Part shown: one piece after another, positions 1 to 9,058 of the stretch
Position numbering within the stretch: position 1 is the stretch's first letter
How the letters are laid out: every line of letters starts with the position of its first letter
Assembly (NCBI GenBank): GCA_937895955.1
Contig: CALAZI010000075.1
Coordinates: forward strand, 1 to 64,000
Direction: 5' to 3'
DNA length: 64,000 nucleotides
DNA from: an uncultured Alphaproteobacteria bacterium
GTDB taxonomy: Bacteria; Pseudomonadota; Alphaproteobacteria; Caulobacterales; Parvularculaceae
Notes under the pieces: model-generated
The model's database searches: none
What the model saw: only the letters and a program-made list of their open reading frames with translations
What the model was told of the DNA's origin: nothing
Made by a program: the position numbers and the translations under genes

Positions 1-1604
1 TACGCCTTCGGCGCGGCTTTCTTCACGCCGTCCGAAACGTAGGCCTCGAACTTGGCGAAATTCTCAACGAACATTTTCGCGAGCTTCGCCGCCTGTTCGT
101 CATAGGTTTTCGGGTCGCGCCAGGTCTCGCGCGGATTGAGGATGCGTTCATCGACGCCGGCGAGTTTGGTCGGGACGTCAAAGCCGAACCTCTCGTCCCG
201 CCGCATCGGCGCCGATTTCAACGAGCCGTCGAGCGCGGCGGAAAGCAGCGCGCGCGTCGCCTTGATCGGCATGCGCGAGCCCTCGCCATAGGGTCCGCCC
301 GTCCAGCCCGTATTGACGAGCCAGCAGGAAACGCCGTGGCGTTCGATCAGCTCGCCGAGAAGCTTTCCGTATTCGGACGGATGGCGCGGCATGAAGGGCG
401 CGCCGAAACAGGTCGAGAAGGTCGGCTGCGGCTCCTTGCCGAGGCCCTTTTCGGTGCCGGCGACTTTCGCGGTGAAGCCCGACAGGAAGTGATACATCGC
501 CTGTTCGCTCGTCAGCCTCGCGATCGGCGGCAAGACGCCGAAGGCGTCAGCCGTCAGCATGATGATGTTTTTCGGATGCGGCGCGCGCCCCGTGTCGGAG
601 GCGTTCGGAATATAATGGATCGGATAGGCGCCGCGCGAATTCTCGGCGAGCGAGGCGTCGTCGAGATCGAGCGCGCGCGTCTTCGGGTCCATGACGACGT
701 TTTCAAGCACGGTGCCGAAGCGTTTCGTCGTCGCATAGATTTCGGGCTCGGCCTCCGGCGAAAGGCGGATCATCTTGGCGTAGCAGCCGCCCTCGAAATT
801 GAAGAGGCCGTTTTCCGACCAGCCATGCTCGTCGTCGCCGATGAGAATGCGGTTCGGGTCGGCGGAGAGCGTCGTCTTGCCGGTGCCGGAAAGGCCGAAG
901 AAAATCGCCGAATCGTCAGCCTCGCCGACATTGACGGAGCAATGCATCGGCATGACGCCTTTTTCGGGCAGCAGAAAGTTGAGGATCGTGAAAACCGACT
1001 TCTTCATTTCCCCGGCGTAGGACGTGCCGCCGATCAGAACGATGCGCTTGACGAAGTCGACGGCGATCACCGTCTTCGAGCGGCAGCCGTGCCGGTCGGG
1101 GTTCGCTTCAAAACTCGGCAGGTCGACGATGGTGAAATCGGGCGCCTTGCCGGTGACGAAGCCGCGCGCGTCCATCGGGGGACGGACGAGAAGATGCTGG
1201 ATGAAGAGCGAGTGCCAAGCGAGCTCGGTGAAGACGCGGACGCTGATCGCATGGTCCTTGTCGGTCCCGCCTTTCAGATCCTGCGCGCAAAGCTCTTTCC
1301 CCGCGGCGTGTTCAAGCATGTCGCGATGCAGCGCGTCGAATTGCTCCGGCGTGATCGGTTTGGAATTGTCCCACCAGATTTTGGCGTCGATTTCGGGGTG
1401 GCGGACGGTGAACTTGTCCTGCGCCGAGCGGCCCGTGTGCTCCCCGGTCTTGACGACCAGAGGGCCTTCGGCGGCGACTTCGCCTTCGCCGCGACGGACG
1501 GCGAGTTCATAATAGCCGGCCGCGGTCAGATTGCGGAATTTCGACGGGGCGGCGTCTTCAAACGACGAAAGGGCGGTCGAAACCGCCTTGATGCTTGCGC
1601 TCAT
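1..1604 (-). CDS. pckA: Phosphoenolpyruvate carboxykinase (ATP)
   Basis: Catalyses ATP-dependent conversion of oxaloacetate to PEP and CO2, the cytosolic entry step of gluconeogenesis. The minus-strand frame opens at ATG 1604 with a GGGAGG Shine-Dalgarno about 10 nt upstream and reads about 534 residues, matching the ATP-dependent family. Visible motifs are the P-loop [12 protein letters not shown], the following GDDEHGWS segment, the early [11 protein letters not shown] stretch and NPRETWRDP near the end. The frame ends ...KKAAPKA followed by TA? whose third base lies outside the window, so the stop is almost certainly at the edge and the gene essentially complete. It is divergent from the M28 peptidase gene. 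With aceA at 39.5 kb it fits growth on acetate or fatty acids (inference). Confidence 0.96.
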   Translation of the reverse strand, partial: MSASIKAVSTALSSFEDAAPSKFRNLTAAGYYELAVRRGEGEVAAEGPLVVKTGEHTGRSAQDKFTVRHPEIDAKIWWDNSKPITPEQFDALHRDMLEHAAGKELCAQDLKGGTDKDHAISVRVFTELAWHSLFIQHLLVRPPMDARGFVTGKAPDFTIVDLPSFEANPDRHGCRSKTVIAVDFVKRIVLIGGTSYAGEMKKSVFTILNFLLPEKGVMPMHCSVNVGEADDSAIFFGLSGTGKTTLSADPNRILIGDDEHGWSENGLFNFEGGCYAKMIRLSPEAEPEIYATTKRFGTVLENVVMDPKTRALDLDDASLAENSRGAYPIHYIPNASDTGRAPHPKNIIMLTADAFGVLPPIARLTSEQAMYHFLSGFTAKVAGTEKGLGKEPQPTFSTCFGAPFMPRHPSEYGKLLGELIERHGVSCWLVNTGWTGGPYGEGSRMPIKATRALLSAALDGSLKSAPMRRDERFGFDVPTKLAGVDERILNPRETWRDPKTYDEQAAKLAKMFVENFAKFEAYVSDGVKKAAPKA

Positions 1605-1817
1605 CTTAAAGGGTCCTCCCGAGACGCCTTTTCACTATTTACCGGGCGAGCGAGGGCCCGCCGTCTTTGCGGCGCTATTAATCCAAAAATCGGGCCGAGG
1701 CGACCCTTCATCGGCGGAATTAACGCTGAATTTTCCACCTCGCCTGCGCGCATCGGCGGTCTTGATCCCGGTCAGCCTCGCATGCGAGACAGCCGCTCGC
1801 CTTTAAGGAGAAAAATC

Positions 1818-3542
1818 ATGCGCCATTTAGGGATCAGTCTGGCGGCCGTCGGCGGCTTGGCCTTTCTTGCAGCATGCGGCGGTCCCGGATCGGCGCCCGA
1901 TGTCGACGATGCGGCCCGCAACGCGCTTGGCGCCGAAAGCGCCGCCGCGTCAGCCCCGGCCGCGGCGCTTGAGGGCGAGATCACGGCCGACGGCCTGGCG
2001 CGCCACATCAAGACGCTCGCCTCGGATGAGTTTGAAGGGCGCGCCCCAACGACGCCGGGCGGCGAAAAGACGCGGGCCTATATCGCCGGAGAATTTGAGC
2101 GCATCGGTCTCGAGCCTATCGGCGACAGCTGGTTCCAGTCGGCCGAAATGGTCGAGACGAATGTCGATACGGACAAATCCTATCTGCGCGTCCAGATGAA
2201 CGGCGAAACGCGCGCCATCTCTTATGGCGATGAAGCGGTCTGGTTCACCAAGCGCGTCGCGCCGGAAGTCGCGTTTGACGACAGCGACATGGTCTTTGTC
2301 GGCTATGGCGTTATCGCGCCGGAATATCAGTGGAACGATTATGAAGGCCTCGACGTCAGGGGAAAAACCGTCATCATCCTCGTCAACGATCCGGGCTATG
2401 CGACGCAGGACCCGGCGCTCTTCACCGGCAACGCCATGACCTATTACGGGCGTTGGACCTATAAATATGAAGAGGCCGCGCGTCAGGGCGCGGCGGCCGC
2501 GCTCATCATTCACGACACGGCGCCGGCCGCCTATGGCTGGAACGTCGTTGAAGGATCGAACACCGGCCCGCAGATCGATTTGAAACGCAATGACGACGGC
2601 ATGAGCCGCGTCATGCTTGAGGGCTGGATTCAGAAAGACGTTGCGAGCGAATTGTTATCCGCCGCCGGCCTTGATCTCGATGCTGAGATGGAAGCGGCGA
2701 AAACGCGCGGCTTTAAAGCCGTTCCGATGGGCGAACTTAAAGCGTCGGCGAAGATCGTTCAGACGATCAAACGCTCGAATGACGCCAATGTCATCGGCGT
2801 TTTGAAGGGCGCCGAAGCGCCGGACGAATATGTTCTCTACATGGCGCACTGGGACCATCTCGGCGCCAATCCCGCGGCCGAAGGCGAAGATCACATCTAT
2901 AACGGCGCCGTCGACAATGCGACGGGCACGGCGGCGATCCTTGAGATTGCGGAGAAATTCGCAGCCGGTCCGCGTCCGCGCCGTTCGATCGTCTTCGCCG
3001 CGGTGACGGCGGAAGAATCCGGGCTGTTGGGCTCGGCCTATATGGCGGAAAATCCGCCCGTGCCGCTGAAGCAGATCGCCGGCGGAATCAATATCGACGG
3101 CGTATTGCCGATCGGTCCGACCAAGGACATCATCGTCGTCGGCTACGGCGCGTCCGAGCTGCAGGACATTCTCGACGCCGTCGCGAAAGAAAACGGGCGC
3201 TATCTGCGCCCCGACGCCGAGCCGGAAAAGGGCTATTTCTACCGTTCGGACCACATCAACTTCGCCAAGAAGGGCGTGCCGATGCTTTACGCCGACGCCG
3301 GCATCGATCTCGTCAGAGGCGGAGAAGAGGCGGGCCGGGCCGCCGGCGCCGACTACACGGCGAACCGCTATCATCAGCCTACGGATGAATATTCCGAAGA
3401 TTGGAACCTGTCCGGCATGGCGGAAACGATGACGATCCTTCATGAGGTCGGCGCGCGCGTCGCCGATATGGAGACATGGCCGAACTGGCGCGAGAACAAC
3501 GAGTTCCGCGCCATCCGCGACGCCTCGCGCGCCGGCCGCTAA
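1818..3542 (+). CDS. M28-family zinc aminopeptidase, lipoprotein
   Basis: Predicted exported zinc metallopeptidase of 574 residues. The start at 1818 is chosen because AAGGAG lies at 1805-1810 and the N-terminus is a lipoprotein signal with lipobox LAAC. A PA-like insert precedes the catalytic half. M28 ligands can be read in order: H344 and D346 (HWDHLG), bridging D366 (VDNATGT), catalytic E399/E400 (TAEESG), D427 (NIDG) and H479 (SDHINF). The open frame runs far upstream over pckA, but that part is antisense noise. The substrate is unknown; the family removes N-terminal residues from peptides. It lies between divergent pckA and the exosortase-associated genes, with 69 bp to the next start, and shows no obvious operon link. 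Confidence 0.92.
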   Translation: MRHLGISLAAVGGLAFLAACGGPGSAPDVDDAARNALGAESAAASAPAAALEGEITADGLARHIKTLASDEFEGRAPTTPGGEKTRAYIAGEFERIGLEPIGDSWFQSAEMVETNVDTDKSYLRVQMNGETRAISYGDEAVWFTKRVAPEVAFDDSDMVFVGYGVIAPEYQWNDYEGLDVRGKTVIILVNDPGYATQDPALFTGNAMTYYGRWTYKYEEAARQGAAAALIIHDTAPAAYGWNVVEGSNTGPQIDLKRNDDGMSRVMLEGWIQKDVASELLSAAGLDLDAEMEAAKTRGFKAVPMGELKASAKIVQTIKRSNDANVIGVLKGAEAPDEYVLYMAHWDHLGANPAAEGEDHIYNGAVDNATGTAAILEIAEKFAAGPRPRRSIVFAAVTAEESGLLGSAYMAENPPVPLKQIAGGINIDGVLPIGPTKDIIVVGYGASELQDILDAVAKENGRYLRPDAEPEKGYFYRSDHINFAKKGVPMLYADAGIDLVRGGEEAGRAAGADYTANRYHQPTDEYSEDWNLSGMAETMTILHEVGARVADMETWPNWRENNEFRAIRDASRAGR

Positions 3543-3611
3543 AAACGGGTCGTTCGGCGTAAAGTCCCGTTAACGTTTCGCCTTCAAAAGTGAGACGTTG
3601 CCGGGACGACT

Positions 3612-3854
3612 ATGGAAACGCTCTACGATATGATGTCTGTGACGCTGTTCATCGCGACGGCGGGCATCTTTTTTTATCGCTATCGAAGCGAAAATCCGCC
3701 GCTTGCGCCCTATATGCTGATATCGCTCGTTTGCGCGGTCTCAAACTGGCTCGGCAATAATGGCGGCGGCGTCGGCGCGGTTCTCTTGCTGATTGCAGGC
3801 TCGTTCTATCTCCTGCACATCGCCGGCGAGCCCTATGCGGAAGAAAACGAATAG
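3612..3854 (+). CDS. Small membrane protein, resembles XrtV sorting-system accessory protein
   Basis: An 80-residue protein with three hydrophobic segments: residues about 8-22, 32-46 after a PPLAPYM stretch, and 53-70. It starts METLYDMMSVTLF and ends in an acidic tail. From memory, small proteins annotated as XrtV sorting-system accessory proteins start with a similar MET-YD-VT pattern and carry a conserved C-A-N-LGN core, here CAVSNWLGNNG. This is recognition rather than a computed match. The context supports it: the next gene, convergent and overlapping by 22 bp, encodes a protein with a PEP-CTERM-like tail, and an exosortase lies 6 kb downstream. If correct, it would help the exosortase in the inner membrane; its molecular role is unknown. 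Confidence 0.5.
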   Translation: METLYDMMSVTLFIATAGIFFYRYRSENPPLAPYMLISLVCAVSNWLGNNGGGVGAVLLLIAGSFYLLHIAGEPYAEENE

Positions 3855-4456
3855 GCCTTGCGCGTCTTCATCCGCCAGGCGACGCCGGCGAAGCCAAGCA
3901 CCATCATCGACCAGACGGAAAGATCGGGCGTCGGCGCCGTCACTTCGGTCGTCTCACCGTTGACGCTGACATAATCGACGGTTGCGCCCGGCGCGCCGCC
4001 GCGCTGGCGCGTCGTCGTGATGAAAATGAAATCGCACCCGCCGAGCGCCGAGCAGCCGCGCTGGAAGAGATTGTTAACCGTCAGCGTGTTCCCGGCGTTG
4101 ACGCTTCTCGTATCGGCGAAAACCGGCGAGCCGCCATTGTATCGGCCGAAGCTGATCGTCAGCCGCGCATTGCCGGTCGGCGGCGCGAGCGTGAAGATTG
4201 AAACCGTGTCCGATCTTGAGACGCCGAAAGGCTGAGCAAAGAGCAGCGAAATCCACTCGCCGAGCGGCACAAGCTGGCCGAGGCCGTCGCCGGCCGTCGA
4301 CAGCGTCGTCATCGGACCCGGCGCGTAGGGCATGGATGAATCAAAAGTCGCCGTCGCCGCGCGCGCTTGGCCGCCCGCCAAAACAGCGGCGGCGAGCGCC
4401 GCGCCGAGCGCGCGCGCGATGGATGAATTCTCTGTTAATCGTCGAAGATCGCACAT
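3833..4456 (-). CDS. Secreted protein with variant PEP-CTERM-like sorting tail
   Basis: A 207-residue exported protein with a hydrophobic signal region near residues 14-33. The mature part is rich in Ser, Thr, Gly and Asn and contains two Cys bracketing LGG (RGCSALGGCDF), resembling surface beta-rich proteins. The C-terminus has the three parts of an exosortase signal: PTPDLSVW at 175-182, a hydrophobic stretch (SMMVLGFAGVAW) and basic residues (RMKTRK at 195-200). The motif departs from canonical PEP: it resembles the PEPxxWA-type tail with PEP replaced by PTPD. A short SFSSA extension follows the basic cluster. Likely cleaved and exported via the exosortase at 9.98 kb (inference). It is divergent from the EPS operon, with 181 bp between them. 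Confidence 0.7.
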   Translation of the reverse strand: MCDLRRLTENSSIARALGAALAAAVLAGGQARAATATFDSSMPYAPGPMTTLSTAGDGLGQLVPLGEWISLLFAQPFGVSRSDTVSIFTLAPPTGNARLTISFGRYNGGSPVFADTRSVNAGNTLTVNNLFQRGCSALGGCDFIFITTTRQRGGAPGATVDYVSVNGETTEVTAPTPDLSVWSMMVLGFAGVAWRMKTRKAYSFSSA

Positions 4457-4637
4457 TTCTCCGACCCGCCGTTCAGAGAACGGAAAGCATAGAATGATCT
4501 AATCCGCGTCAATTGTGGGGGGGCTCGATTAACTCGGGATTAAAGCGCGGTGAGGGCGCCAGTGTTAAAATTCATCGGCGGTCGCCGGCCGCGCCGCTAT
4601 CGCCTTATCGGCGTCGCGCTTCGCGCAGGAGCGCGTC

Positions 4638-5912
4638 ATGACTGACGCCGCGCCGCGCAAGGTTCTCATTATCGTTGAAAACCTCCCCGTTCCGTTCGAC
4701 CGGCGCGTCTGGGCTGAAGCGACAACGCTTGTTGAGGCGGGGTATCAGGTCAGCGTCATTTCGCCGAAATTGAAAGGCTATTCGGCCGACTATGAAGAGA
4801 TCGACGGCGTGCATGTCTATCGTCACGCCCTGACGGAAGCAGGATCGTCGCGCCTCGGCTATGTCCGCGAATATTGGAGCGCGTTATCAGGCCAGATGCG
4901 TCTCGCCTTCAAGGTGCGCAAGGAACGCGGCTTTGACGTCATTCACGCCTGCAATCCGCCGGACCTCATCTTCATCGTCGCCGCCTTCTTCAAGCTGTTT
5001 TTCGGCGTTCGTTTCATTTTCGATCATCACGATCTCTGTCCTGAACTCTTTGAGGCGAAGTTCGGATCGAAAGGCGCGCTCCATAAGGCGCTTCTTGCGC
5101 TTGAAAGGCTCACTTTCGCGCTCGCCGACGTCTCGATCGCAACGAACGATTCCTATCGCGAAATCGCGGTTGCGCGCGGCAAGATGGCGCCGGAGCGCGT
5201 GTTTGTCGTCCGCTCGGGTCCAAGGCTTGACCGGATGCGCATCGGGCCGTGCGATCCCGCCGCCAAGATGGGCCGGCGCCGCCTTGTCGGCTATGTCGGC
5301 GTTATTGGAAAGCAGGAAGGGCTCGATCTTCTCGTCGGCGCGGTTTCGCACCTCGTCAATCATATCGGCCGCAAGGATACGCATTTCGCCGTCATCGGCG
5401 ACGGTCCCGAGCTTGAGGCGGTTAAAGCGCTCGCCGCGGCGAAAGGCGTCTCCGACTATTTCACGTTTTACGGCCGCGTTTCGGATGAAACGTTTTTGCG
5501 CGTGCTCAACACGTCGGACATCTGCGTCAATGCGGATCGGTGCTGCGCGATGAACGACAAATCGACGATGAACAAGATCCTCGAATATATGGCGCTGGCG
5601 AAGCCGATCGTTCAGTTCGATCTGACGGAAGGTCGGCGATCGGCGGGCGGCGCGTCGCTTTACGCCCGTCCCGACAATGTCGCCGACTTCGCCATGAAAA
5701 TCGACATGCTGCTCGGCGATCCCGAATTGCGACGCGATATGGGCGAAATCGGCCGCGAACGCATCGTCAATCGGCTGAGCTGGGCGCATTCGGCGCCGGT
5801 TCTTCTTCGCGCCTACGCCAAGGCGTTTGAAGCAAGACGCGCCGCGCCGGCGCGCCGCCGCGACCGTCGGCAGGCGAAGGGAGCGGCGGCGCGGCCGGCG
5901 TTGCGCCCATGA
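4638..5912 (+). CDS. Glycosyltransferase family 4 (exopolysaccharide)
   Basis: A 424-residue GT-B glycosyltransferase predicted to add a sugar from a nucleotide-sugar donor to a growing lipid-linked repeat unit at the inner face of the membrane. The N-terminal domain starts VLIIVENLPVPFDRRVWAE, a typical GT4 opening. The C-terminal donor domain has GVIGKQEGLDLL, VIGDGPELEAVK and the EYMALAKPIVQFD segment carrying the donor-contacting acidic residue. The end is Arg/Ala-rich and low complexity. The start at 4638 has AGGAG six bases upstream. It is the first gene of the EPS operon and its stop overlaps the next start (ATGA). The exact sugar cannot be told. Confidence 0.88.
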   Translation: MTDAAPRKVLIIVENLPVPFDRRVWAEATTLVEAGYQVSVISPKLKGYSADYEEIDGVHVYRHALTEAGSSRLGYVREYWSALSGQMRLAFKVRKERGFDVIHACNPPDLIFIVAAFFKLFFGVRFIFDHHDLCPELFEAKFGSKGALHKALLALERLTFALADVSIATNDSYREIAVARGKMAPERVFVVRSGPRLDRMRIGPCDPAAKMGRRRLVGYVGVIGKQEGLDLLVGAVSHLVNHIGRKDTHFAVIGDGPELEAVKALAAAKGVSDYFTFYGRVSDETFLRVLNTSDICVNADRCCAMNDKSTMNKILEYMALAKPIVQFDLTEGRRSAGGASLYARPDNVADFAMKIDMLLGDPELRRDMGEIGRERIVNRLSWAHSAPVLLRAYAKAFEARRAAPARRRDRRQAKGAAARPALRP

Positions 5913-6781
5913 CCGCATCGCCCGCCGTCAGCGTCGTCATCCCGCATTTCAACCAGCCGCGACTGCTGGAAAAATGCCTGCAAAGTCTTGAGCGGCAAAC
6001 GCTGCCGCGCGCGGCGTATGAAATCATCGTCGCCGACAACGGAACGCCTGGCGGCGTCGAGGCGCTGAAAGCCGCGTATCCCGCCGTGCTGTTTGTCGAG
6101 GCCGCAGAACGCGGCGCGGCGCCGGCGCGCAACGCCGCGCTCACTGTCGCCGCGGGCGAGGCGATCGCCTTTATTGACGCCGATTGCGTCGCCGCGCCTG
6201 ACTGGCTCGAATGCGGCCTTGAAGGTCTTGAAGGCGCGGATCTGTCAGGCGGGCGCATTCTTGTGACCGTCGAGAACGAAGCGGCGCCGACGGCGGTCGA
6301 GGCGTTTGAGCGCGTCTTCGCGTTCCGTCAGCGCGACTATGTCGAGAAAAAGAAATTCTCCGCGACCGCGAACTTGTTCGCGCGCGCATCCGCCGCGCGC
6401 GCCATCGGTTCGTTTACAAATGGTTTATCGGAAGACGTCGACTGGTGCCGGCGAGGCGTCGCGCTAGGGTTTCATTTAGCATTTAACGATAAATCAATTG
6501 TCAGCCATCCGGCGCGTCGGGACTGGAGCGAGCTTGTCCGCAAATGGGAGCGGATCGTCGCCGAGCGCTGGGCGGAATTTGAAGGACGGGGCCTGTTGCG
6601 CGCCTTTGCGTGGATGGGTCTCGCCGCAGCGACGGCGCTTTCGACGGCGCCGCATCTGCTGCGGGTGGCGACGAGCGCCGAGCTTTCGTCGGCGCGCGAC
6701 CGAGCCGCAGCCGCTTGCGTTCTGGCGCGTTTGCGCTGGTGGCGCGCGCGGCGAATGGCGTCGCTGCTCTTCGCAAGGTGA
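5909..6781 (+). CDS. Glycosyltransferase family 2 (exopolysaccharide)
   Basis: A 290-residue GT-A enzyme. The nucleotide-binding start is VSVVIPHFNQPRLL, followed by VADNGTPGG and the DxD-like FIDADC used for metal and nucleotide-sugar binding. NGLSEDVDWCRRG matches the acceptor-side ED motif of GT2 enzymes. A C-terminal hydrophobic helix (about 235-250) may bring it to the membrane. Its ATG overlaps the stop of the GT4 gene by 4 bp, so the two are likely translationally coupled. The next gene starts 8 bp after its stop. Expected role: one transfer step in assembly of the EPS repeat unit. Donor and acceptor unknown. Confidence 0.88.
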   Translation: MTASPAVSVVIPHFNQPRLLEKCLQSLERQTLPRAAYEIIVADNGTPGGVEALKAAYPAVLFVEAAERGAAPARNAALTVAAGEAIAFIDADCVAAPDWLECGLEGLEGADLSGGRILVTVENEAAPTAVEAFERVFAFRQRDYVEKKKFSATANLFARASAARAIGSFTNGLSEDVDWCRRGVALGFHLAFNDKSIVSHPARRDWSELVRKWERIVAERWAEFEGRGLLRAFAWMGLAAATALSTAPHLLRVATSAELSSARDRAAAACVLARLRWWRARRMASLLFAR

Positions 6782-6789
6782 GGGACTGT

Positions 6790-7656
6790 ATGAAGTTGGC
6801 GCGAATAACGGCTTTGGCGATCATTCTGGCGGCGCATGTCGCCTCGCCGGCGAGCGCTGCGGCGCAGGTCGACAAGAAAAAAGTCGCCAGCGGCGAAACG
6901 CAGGTTGTCGCCAGAATCGCCGGCCGTGAGCTGACCCTGAGCGAGCTTCGGCTTGAGATGACGCGCCTCGGCTTGCCGCTCGCCGATCCCGCCGCAGAGC
7001 GGGTGGCGCTTGAGAGCCTCATCAACAGGACGCTGCTCTCTGCCGCCGCGCGCGAGGCCAACCTCCACCGCAAGCCGGAGACAATGGCGCGCATGTACGC
7101 CGCGCAGGATCAAGCGCTCGCCGATTACTATCTCGCGCTCGCAAGCCAGCCGGCCGAGCCTACCCGCGAAGAAATAGACGGGTTCATCGCCGACAACCCG
7201 ACGCTGTTCGGCGCGCGGAAGGTGTACGATTTTCTCGTTCTCACGCTTGAAACGCGCCATTTCAACGAAGCCGCGCTGACGCCGCTCTTCGATGAGGAGC
7301 CGGATTTCGCCCGGCTGTTGCGCGTTCTCGACAAGGCCGGCGCGCGGCGCGCCGTTGCGACGGCGACCCAATCGGGCGCTGCGCTGCCCGCGCCAATCCG
7401 CGAACAGCTGGCGAAATATTCCGTTCGAGACAACATCGTCATTCGCGGCGAGAACGACACGCAGATCATGAAGATCGTCGCCGTGCGCGATGATGCGACC
7501 GACGCCGCCGACTGGCCGGCGCTCGCCCGCCGCATGCTGCTCGAACAGGGCGCCGGCGCGCGCGCGGAAAAACTCGTCACTCGTCTCAAGAAGGACGCAG
7601 ACATCGCCTATTTCCGGGCGAGCGCGGCGCCGCCGCCGGCTGCGAAAGCGGAGTGA
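6790..7656 (+). CDS. epsD: EpsD-like SurA-N/peptidyl-prolyl isomerase-like exported protein
   Basis: A 288-residue exported protein. The start at 6790 gives a clean signal peptide (MKLARITALAIILAAHVA, cleavage near ASAAA) and begins shortly after the GT2 stop. A SurA-N-like helical region follows (about 35-120: RELTLSELRLEMTRLG, ALESLINRTLL, AAREANL), then a region aligning in position with the parvulin part of EpsD proteins but without a clear isomerase motif. EpsD-family proteins sit in exosortase EPS loci beside EpsF and EpsG, exactly as here: the Wzz-like gene starts 1 bp after the stop. Likely acts in the periplasm on EPS export or protein folding. Assignment rests on both context and fold pattern. 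Confidence 0.72.
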   Translation: MKLARITALAIILAAHVASPASAAAQVDKKKVASGETQVVARIAGRELTLSELRLEMTRLGLPLADPAAERVALESLINRTLLSAAAREANLHRKPETMARMYAAQDQALADYYLALASQPAEPTREEIDGFIADNPTLFGARKVYDFLVLTLETRHFNEAALTPLFDEEPDFARLLRVLDKAGARRAVATATQSGAALPAPIREQLAKYSVRDNIVIRGENDTQIMKIVAVRDDATDAADWPALARRMLLEQGAGARAEKLVTRLKKDADIAYFRASAAPPPAAKAE

Positions 7657-7657
7657 G

Positions 7658-9058
7658 ATGGGTTTCACCGATCTTCTCAACGTTCTGCAAGCGCGGCGGC
7701 TGATCGTCCTGTGGTCGATCGTCGTCGGGCTCGGCGTCGGGATCATCCTCGCCGCGATCCTGCCGACCAAATACGTCTCTCGCGCGCTGGTGCAGGTCGA
7801 TTCCATTCAGCGCAACAATTTGACCGGGCTCGTCGAGCCTCGCCTTCGGGTCGCGGAATATCTCGGCCAGCAGGCCGCCGTCGCTTCAAGCCGCACTGTC
7901 GCGCTCGCCGTCATCAACCAGCTTTCGGATGAAGGGCTGATCGTTCTTTCGGATTACGAATCCCGCTGGCGCAAGGAAACCGGCGGGGAGCTTGTCGTCG
8001 GCAATGACATGCGTTTGTGGGCGGCCGATCAGCTGCTGCGCGATCTCACGATCACCGCGAACGATATCGGATCGACGCTGGAGCTTTCTTTCCGCGCCGA
8101 CGATCCGGCGCAGGCGGCGCGCATCGCCAACGCCTTCGCCGCCGCCTACATGTCGACAGTACTCGACCAGAAGCAGCGGCGCTTCGCGCGCAAGGCGGCC
8201 AACTTCTCCGACGAAACCGAAGAACTCGCAGAGGATGTCGCCGCCGCGCAAAATGCGCTCGCCGACTATCGCGAACGATCCGGCATTCTTCCAATGGGGT
8301 CGCAAAAGGTCGAGGCTGCCGAGATCGAACTCGCCGCCTTGACGGCGCGCCTCGCCGAGGCGCGCGCCGACGACGCCGAGGCGCAATCCCTCCTTCGTCA
8401 GGCGGAAGCGACGCCGCGCAACATGCTCGTCAATTTTCCGCTGCCGGAAGACGCGCTTCCGGGGCGTCAGGCGCAAGTGCGTCTCGCCGCCGTCGCGGCG
8501 ACGCTGGCGCGCATCGCCGAACGCTACGGCGAACGCTATCCCGACTATATCGAAACCGCGCGCGAGAAAGCCGCGCTTGAGGCCAATCTTTTGCAGTCCA
8601 TCCGCGACCGCGCCGATTACGCCGCGCGCCGGGTTGACGCCCTTGAAACGCAAGCCGCGCAAATGAAGGCGACGGTGACGGCGATGCAAAAGACGCGAGA
8701 AACCTACGATCTTCTCGAAGACCGGGTCGAGACGAGCCAGGAAACCTATAATCTCGTGACGGCGCGCTCGATGCAGGAATCGCTGCAATCGCGCGTCGAC
8801 ACGCTCGACGTCTTTCTCCTGTCGCGCGCGACGCCCCCCGCCGATCCTGCGACCCCGCCGCTTTGGGCGATCGCGTTCGTCGGCGCATTCGCCGGCGCCG
8901 CCATCGGCGCCTCCTTCGCCGTCTTCATCGAACTGATGGAAGGGCGCATCCGCTCGGTCGAAATGGTGCAGAGGACGCTTCGAACGAGGCTTGTTTGCGA
9001 AGTCGGCCAGGCGCGTCGCAACCGACGCCGCAAATTCAGGTTGAGGTTTGCGGCATGA
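7658..9058 (+). CDS. epsF: EpsF-like chain-length determinant (Wzz family)
   Basis: A 466-residue polysaccharide co-polymerase. Transmembrane helix 1 is at about 15-35 (RLIVLWSIVVGLGVGIILAAILPTKY shape), followed by the periplasmic Wzz-type beta/alpha head (YVSRALVQVDSIQR). Long coiled-coil-like helices occupy about 170-390 (DETEELAEDVAAAQNAL, LETQAAQMKATVTAM). Helix 2 at about 407-430 follows a PPADPATPP proline-rich segment, which is diagnostic of the family. The cytoplasmic tail is short and basic. The family sets EPS chain length together with a tyrosine kinase. The gene starts 1 bp after the EpsD-like stop and its own stop overlaps the EpsG-like start (ATGATG), supporting tight co-expression. 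Confidence 0.85.
   Translation: MGFTDLLNVLQARRLIVLWSIVVGLGVGIILAAILPTKYVSRALVQVDSIQRNNLTGLVEPRLRVAEYLGQQAAVASSRTVALAVINQLSDEGLIVLSDYESRWRKETGGELVVGNDMRLWAADQLLRDLTITANDIGSTLELSFRADDPAQAARIANAFAAAYMSTVLDQKQRRFARKAANFSDETEELAEDVAAAQNALADYRERSGILPMGSQKVEAAEIELAALTARLAEARADDAEAQSLLRQAEATPRNMLVNFPLPEDALPGRQAQVRLAAVAATLARIAERYGERYPDYIETAREKAALEANLLQSIRDRADYAARRVDALETQAAQMKATVTAMQKTRETYDLLEDRVETSQETYNLVTARSMQESLQSRVDTLDVFLLSRATPPADPATPPLWAIAFVGAFAGAAIGASFAVFIELMEGRIRSVEMVQRTLRTRLVCEVGQARRNRRRKFRLRFAA

Noticed and set aside
336..1817. Long plus-strand open frame continuous with the M28 peptidase
   Set aside because: It is antisense to pckA, whose minus-strand product has complete family motifs. The peptidase has its own Shine-Dalgarno and lipoprotein signal at 1818.
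4887..5918. Minus-strand frame of about 340 codons opposite the GT4 gene
   Set aside because: Arg- and Asp-rich product without motifs, exactly opposite a clear glycosyltransferase; typical GC-rich antisense frame.
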